Assembly (NCBI RefSeq): GCF_000015505.1
Contig: NC_008758.1
Coordinates: 124,001 to 188,000 of the forward strand
DNA: 64,000 nt
Source of the DNA: Polaromonas naphthalenivorans CJ2
GTDB taxonomy: Bacteria; Pseudomonadota; Gammaproteobacteria; Burkholderiales; Burkholderiaceae_C
Direction of reading: 5' to 3'
Shown here piece after piece: positions 61,130 to 64,000 of the stretch (positions are counted from its first letter, which is position 1; each line of letters opens with the position of its first letter). The position numbers and the translations under genes are program-made. Under the pieces are notes generated by a model. It saw only the letters and a program-made list of their open reading frames with translations, was not told where the DNA came from and did not search any database.

Positions 61130-61414
61130 TGTTTGCCAAGCATTCAATTCGATGATGGATCGAAAGGTGGAGATTGCAGCCATAGATCCGGACTTTGATG
61201 AAGGCCCGAGGCCTCCGGTCCCTGATGGAATCCGCTGGTCAAGTCCTCATCAAGTCAACGCGCTCAAGGCGCTTTGTGTATATCAGGTTTGCTCAACCAC
61301 GGTCTGACCTATTCTCGCCATCACTTCATTGAATTGCCTGTGCAATCGGTACGCTTCTCCTGTGAAACGGGGGTTGCCGGGATTCGTTCTACATCGCAGG
61401 GTCTGGGCTTGCCT
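61130..61414 (-). ncRNA. Candidate guide (bridge/seek) RNA region of the IS1111-type element
   Basis: The 285 bases after the transposase stop are non-coding on the transposase strand. In IS1111-type elements the guide RNA that pairs with target and donor DNA is encoded in this 3' region. I did not fold it, so the exact RNA ends are unknown; the assignment is by element type and position. Confidence 0.35.
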
Positions 61415-62455
61415 TCACGCCGTCGAGCCGCATTGGGCTGGGTAGGTCGATGCGTAGGGGCGGTCCCTGACCAGCAGTGCCCAGACGATGCGGGCATTCT
61501 TGTTGGCCAGCGCAACAGCGGCCACGTTCTTGTTGCGCCGCGCCAGCACTTTCGCAAGCCAGCCGCCGGCCTGATCGGCCTTGCTTTGGGCGACGCGGAT
61601 CACTGCTCGCGCCCCGTGGATCAGCAACGTGCGCAGGTAGGCGTCTCCACGCTTGCTGATGCCCAGCAGCGTGGGCTTGCCGCCGCTGGAGTGCTGGCGC
61701 GGCACGAGGCCCAGCCATGCGGCGAGCTGCCGGCCATTGTCAAAGTTCCTGGCATCGCCAATCGAGGCCACCAGCGCACTGGCCGTGATCGGGCCGATGC
61801 CCGGGATCTGCGCGAGCTTTTTGCTCGCCTCGCTCTGCCGATGCCAGAGCTGGATCTGTACATCGAGTTCGCCGACCTGGGTGTCGAGCACCTTCAGGTG
61901 CGCGCGCAGCCGTTCGAGAAGCAGGCGGAACGCACCGGGCAGCTCGTTGTCAGCGTCCTCCAGGATGTCTGGCAGCCGATCGGCAATATGCTTGATGCCC
62001 TGGGGAATGATGATCCCGTACTCGGCCAGCAGCCCGCAGATCTGGTTGGCCTGCGCGGTGCGCGCCTTGACAAAGCCTTGCCGCGCACGGTGAAGGGCCA
62101 ACACGGCTTGCTGCTCGGCGCTTTTGAGCGGCACGAAGCGCATGCTCGGCCGCGCCACGGCTTCACAGATCGCCTCGGCATCGGCCGCATCGTTCTTGTT
62201 GGTCTTGACGTAGGGTTTGACGAACTGGGGCGCCATGAGCTTGACCATGTGCCCAAACCCCTGCAGCTTCCTGGCCCAGAAGTGAGCACTGCCGCAAGCC
62301 TCCATGCCCACCAGGCAGGGCGGCAGATTGGCGAAGAACGGCGCCATCTGGTCGCGCCTGAGTTGCTTTCGCAGCACCGCGCGGCCTTGCGCATCCACGC
62401 CGTGAAGCTGAAAAACAGTTTTCGCCAGATCAATGCCAACAGTCGCAATGTTCAT
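61415..62455 (-). CDS. IS110-family transposase (IS1111 type)
   Basis: A complete 346-residue transposase. The N-terminal RuvC-like DEDD domain has TVGIDLAKTVFQLHGVD (Asp9 region), CLVGMEACGSAHFW (Glu) and KTNKNDAADAEAICEAV (Asp-Asp). The C-terminal Transposase_20 domain has AQIPGIGPITASALVASIG and SSGGKPTLLGISKRGDAYL with the catalytic Ser. Guided by an element-encoded RNA, such enzymes insert without making target duplications. The frame is intact, so the element may be active. Confidence 0.93.
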   Translation of the reverse strand: MNIATVGIDLAKTVFQLHGVDAQGRAVLRKQLRRDQMAPFFANLPPCLVGMEACGSAHFWARKLQGFGHMVKLMAPQFVKPYVKTNKNDAADAEAICEAVARPSMRFVPLKSAEQQAVLALHRARQGFVKARTAQANQICGLLAEYGIIIPQGIKHIADRLPDILEDADNELPGAFRLLLERLRAHLKVLDTQVGELDVQIQLWHRQSEASKKLAQIPGIGPITASALVASIGDARNFDNGRQLAAWLGLVPRQHSSGGKPTLLGISKRGDAYLRTLLIHGARAVIRVAQSKADQAGGWLAKVLARRNKNVAAVALANKNARIVWALLVRDRPYASTYPAQCGSTA

Positions 62456-62554
62456 TTCGCTTGCCTCTATCGGTTGGGGTTAATGGGACTTTCATTCTCC
62501 GCATTTCGGCACTTCCAGGTGCCGTTCGGGGGGCGGGGCGACCATTCCATTAAG

Positions 62555-63879
62555 TCACCCATCGTTGAACTGTCGGGCATAACGGGCACCCTCAACGAAG
62601 ACGGCAATCTCCTGCATACCCAGCCAAATCGTCCTGGCACCCGGTTCGCCATCGTGCTTTCTACACAAAAAGCCGCCGCGCTGGGCAATCAAGCGCACCA
62701 CGGTGTTGAGCGTGGGAGTCTGCCAGGGCACGGGCTTTTTGTTCAGAATGAACGCAGCTCGCCACTCGTCAGGCTCGAACAGCAGGTCTGTCGGTAAATC
62801 GGGCAAGGTGCGCCCCAGCCGCATCAAGCGGTTGATGCGCCAGGCAATCACCATGTACAGCGCCAGCGCGGTCTGCAGCCGCTCGGTGTCGGCCAGTTGC
62901 AAGCGCTCGACACGGCAGCCCTCCTTGAGGACCAGGAAAAAAGCTCAATTTCCCACCGAGCGCGGTACCAATCGACCAGTTCGACTGCCTCTGCCAGCGT
63001 GGTCGCTGTCCGGTTGGTCAGCAGCCGCCAGACCACTGGCTTGGCGCCTGCGGGGGCGCTGACTTCCGAGGCAATGAGGCAGGTCACTTCGAGTTGGCCA
63101 GCCTGGCGGTCAGGCAACACCACGCGCCGGGCGCGCACCTCCTGCTCGACTGCGCGGGCCTTGCGCCCGCGTCCGGCCGGCATCTCGAAGCGAATATGTC
63201 CCAGCGGCGCACTGGCCATGACTTCGTCCCACAGTTTGCCCCCTTCGGGCAGCACCCGGTTGTGCTGGCAGCGCACCAGATAGTCGGCCGCATGGTTCAT
63301 CTTGCGTGCCATCAGCAGCAGTGCCAGCATGTCCGACTCGCGGTCCCCGATGCACACATGGCGTGTGCCGGGCAACTCTCTAGCCTGCTCGGCAATGCGC
63401 TCGTAACTTTCCACCCAGCGCACGCTTTCAAGCACACCGCCGCGCGGCGCATCGCCTTGTTTGAACTCGCGCGCCCACGTCCAGGCGTTCATCACCCCCA
63501 GCGGCTCGCGCTCGGGACTCACGACATAAGTGGGGTGCAGATACAGCCCGCGCTGGGCTTCGTAGCTCAGCGGCCCCAGGCCCGTCATCGCCTGGCCGTT
63601 GTAGTCCAGCTCGGTCGTGTCCTGCAGGCACAGCACCACCGCGTGCTCGCGAATGCGGGCCACGGTCGCCTGGCGGTGAGCCGTCATCACCTCTTCACAG
63701 CTGACCTGCTCGTTGCGCAGGAAGCGGTAGGCCGCCGCCGTCTCGGCCCAGTTCTCGCATGCCCCCGGAATGCTCGCGCCGGGCTTTTGCCCCAGCCGCT
63801 CGGCCAGCAGCACGGCGCGCCGGTTCAGGCGCGGGTCACCCAAATCAATCGTCTCGAATTCCTGTTCCGCCCAGCCCAT
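62555..63879 (-). pseudogene. IS4-family transposase, frameshifted at an A6/T6 run
   Basis: ATG 63879 opens an IS4 DDE transposase: VVLCLQDTTELDYNG (first Asp), HVCIGDRESDMLALLLMARK (second Asp) and RWEIELF (Glu). At the T-run (62937-62942 on the plus strand as six A) the frame shifts. Adding one T joins ELF directly to FLVLKEGCRVERLQLADTERLQ and the usual C-terminus to the stop at 62555. Either one base was lost, or a slippage site is used. All catalytic residues lie before or at the break. The two halves together equal one normal transposase of about 440 residues. Confidence 0.85.
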
Positions 63880-63937
63880 CCACTCGCCCCTTTAATTACT
63901 CCGCTGCCTATATTACGGGCATGTGTGTAATGGGATG

Positions 63938-63947
63938 CTTTTTGAGG
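63938..63947. repeat. Right target-site duplication of the IS4-family element
   Basis: CTTTTTGAGG, identical to 61090-61099. The last 50 bases of the window after it show no feature. Confidence 0.9.
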
Positions 63948-64000
63948 GCCAGTCTAATTCCTGCACTTACATTGCCATTACCCAGCGTTGAGGCAAGCTC

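Larger units (their letters stand above)
61119..62545 (-). mobile_element. IS110-family (IS1111-type) insertion sequence inside the IS4 element
   Basis: An IS110 transposase gene (61415-62455) is flanked by an 11-bp inverted repeat, ATGGTCGCCCC at 61119-61129 and GGGGCGACCAT at 62535-62545. Subterminal inverted repeats are typical of the IS1111 subgroup. The left repeat lies only 2 bases from the inner end of the IS4 terminal repeat, so the exact ends are within a few bases of these positions. It sits between the IS4 transposase stop and its terminal repeat. Confidence 0.8.
61100..63937 (-). mobile_element. IS4-family insertion sequence, interrupted by an IS110-family element
   Basis: CATCCCATTACACACAT at 61100-61116 and its reverse complement at 63921-63937 are perfect 17-bp terminal inverted repeats, bordered by 10-bp direct repeats CTTTTTGAGG (61090-61099 and 63938-63947). 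The element carries an IS4-type transposase on the minus strand. Without the inserted IS110 element its length is about 1.4 kb, normal for IS4 elements. The intact target duplication shows that it jumped in as a unit, and the other element came later. Confidence 0.88.

Noticed and set aside
61274..62797. A 507-residue plus-strand open frame
   Set aside because: It is antisense to the intact IS110 transposase, with low-complexity Arg/Gln/His content; a shadow of GC-rich coding.

Overview
The window looks like a piece of a betaproteobacterial chromosome (Burkholderiales, probably Comamonadaceae-like). Reasons: GC-rich coding, two DUF4148 proteins, a betaproteobacterial H-NS-type protein, a YghU-type glutathione transferase, a CusF/RND metal locus, and a dense load of IS4, IS110, IS5, IS3 and IS630 sequences. 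The genus is an inference from gene content only.

Layout. (1) 1-12.6 kb: a metal (copper-type) resistance locus. It has a partial response regulator, DUF4148 proteins, a CusF-like metallochaperone, a 19-Cys copper-storage-type protein, a DUF305 protein, a thioredoxin-reductase-like flavoprotein and an RND efflux operon (outer-membrane factor, small membrane protein, adaptor, pump, small periplasmic protein). The regulator/DUF4148 head of the locus occurs twice; the second regulator copy is a remnant, and a nuclease-like gene lies between the copies. (2) 12.6-16 kb: a degenerate tyrosine-recombinase trio, a 17-bp inverted repeat and an AbiE-type toxin-antitoxin pair. (3) 16-23 kb: mostly housekeeping: a broken lytic transglycosylase, an H-NS-like protein, initiator tRNA-fMet, a glycine-rich RRM protein, two glutathione transferases and an NTF2-like protein. 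(4) 23.5-41.9 kb: a phosphorothioate-type defence island. An sspB-sspC-sspD modification operon (DUF4007, ATPase, PAPS-reductase-like) behind a perfect LexA-type box faces a convergent five-gene operon: sspF/G/H-like ATPase, partner and FtsK-type giant, followed by an unusual dual-GHKL kinase-like protein and a large receiver-domain protein. (5) 42-50 kb: a Phd/DUF6036 toxin-antitoxin-like pair, AT-rich orphan genes, a Lon-like AAA+ cluster and remnants of IS630, IS5, IS110 and IS3 elements. (6) 50.4-60.3 kb: a tightly coupled five-gene operon of UPF1/Dna2-like SF1 helicase, PIN-domain protein, helical protein, ClpB-like AAA+ unfoldase and NrdG-like radical SAM protein. I do not recognise it as a named system, and it is the best candidate here for an undescribed defence or conflict system. 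(7) 61.1-63.9 kb: an IS4-family element with a clear 10-bp target duplication, interrupted at the edge of one terminal repeat by an IS1111-type IS110 element.

The accessory genes from about 23 to 64 kb read as a defence island maintained among insertion sequences. The Ssp genes would mark host DNA (BCD) and attack unmarked DNA (FGH), with the GHKL/receiver pair as a possible sensor or switch. The helicase-PIN-AAA-radical SAM operon is separate and next to it.
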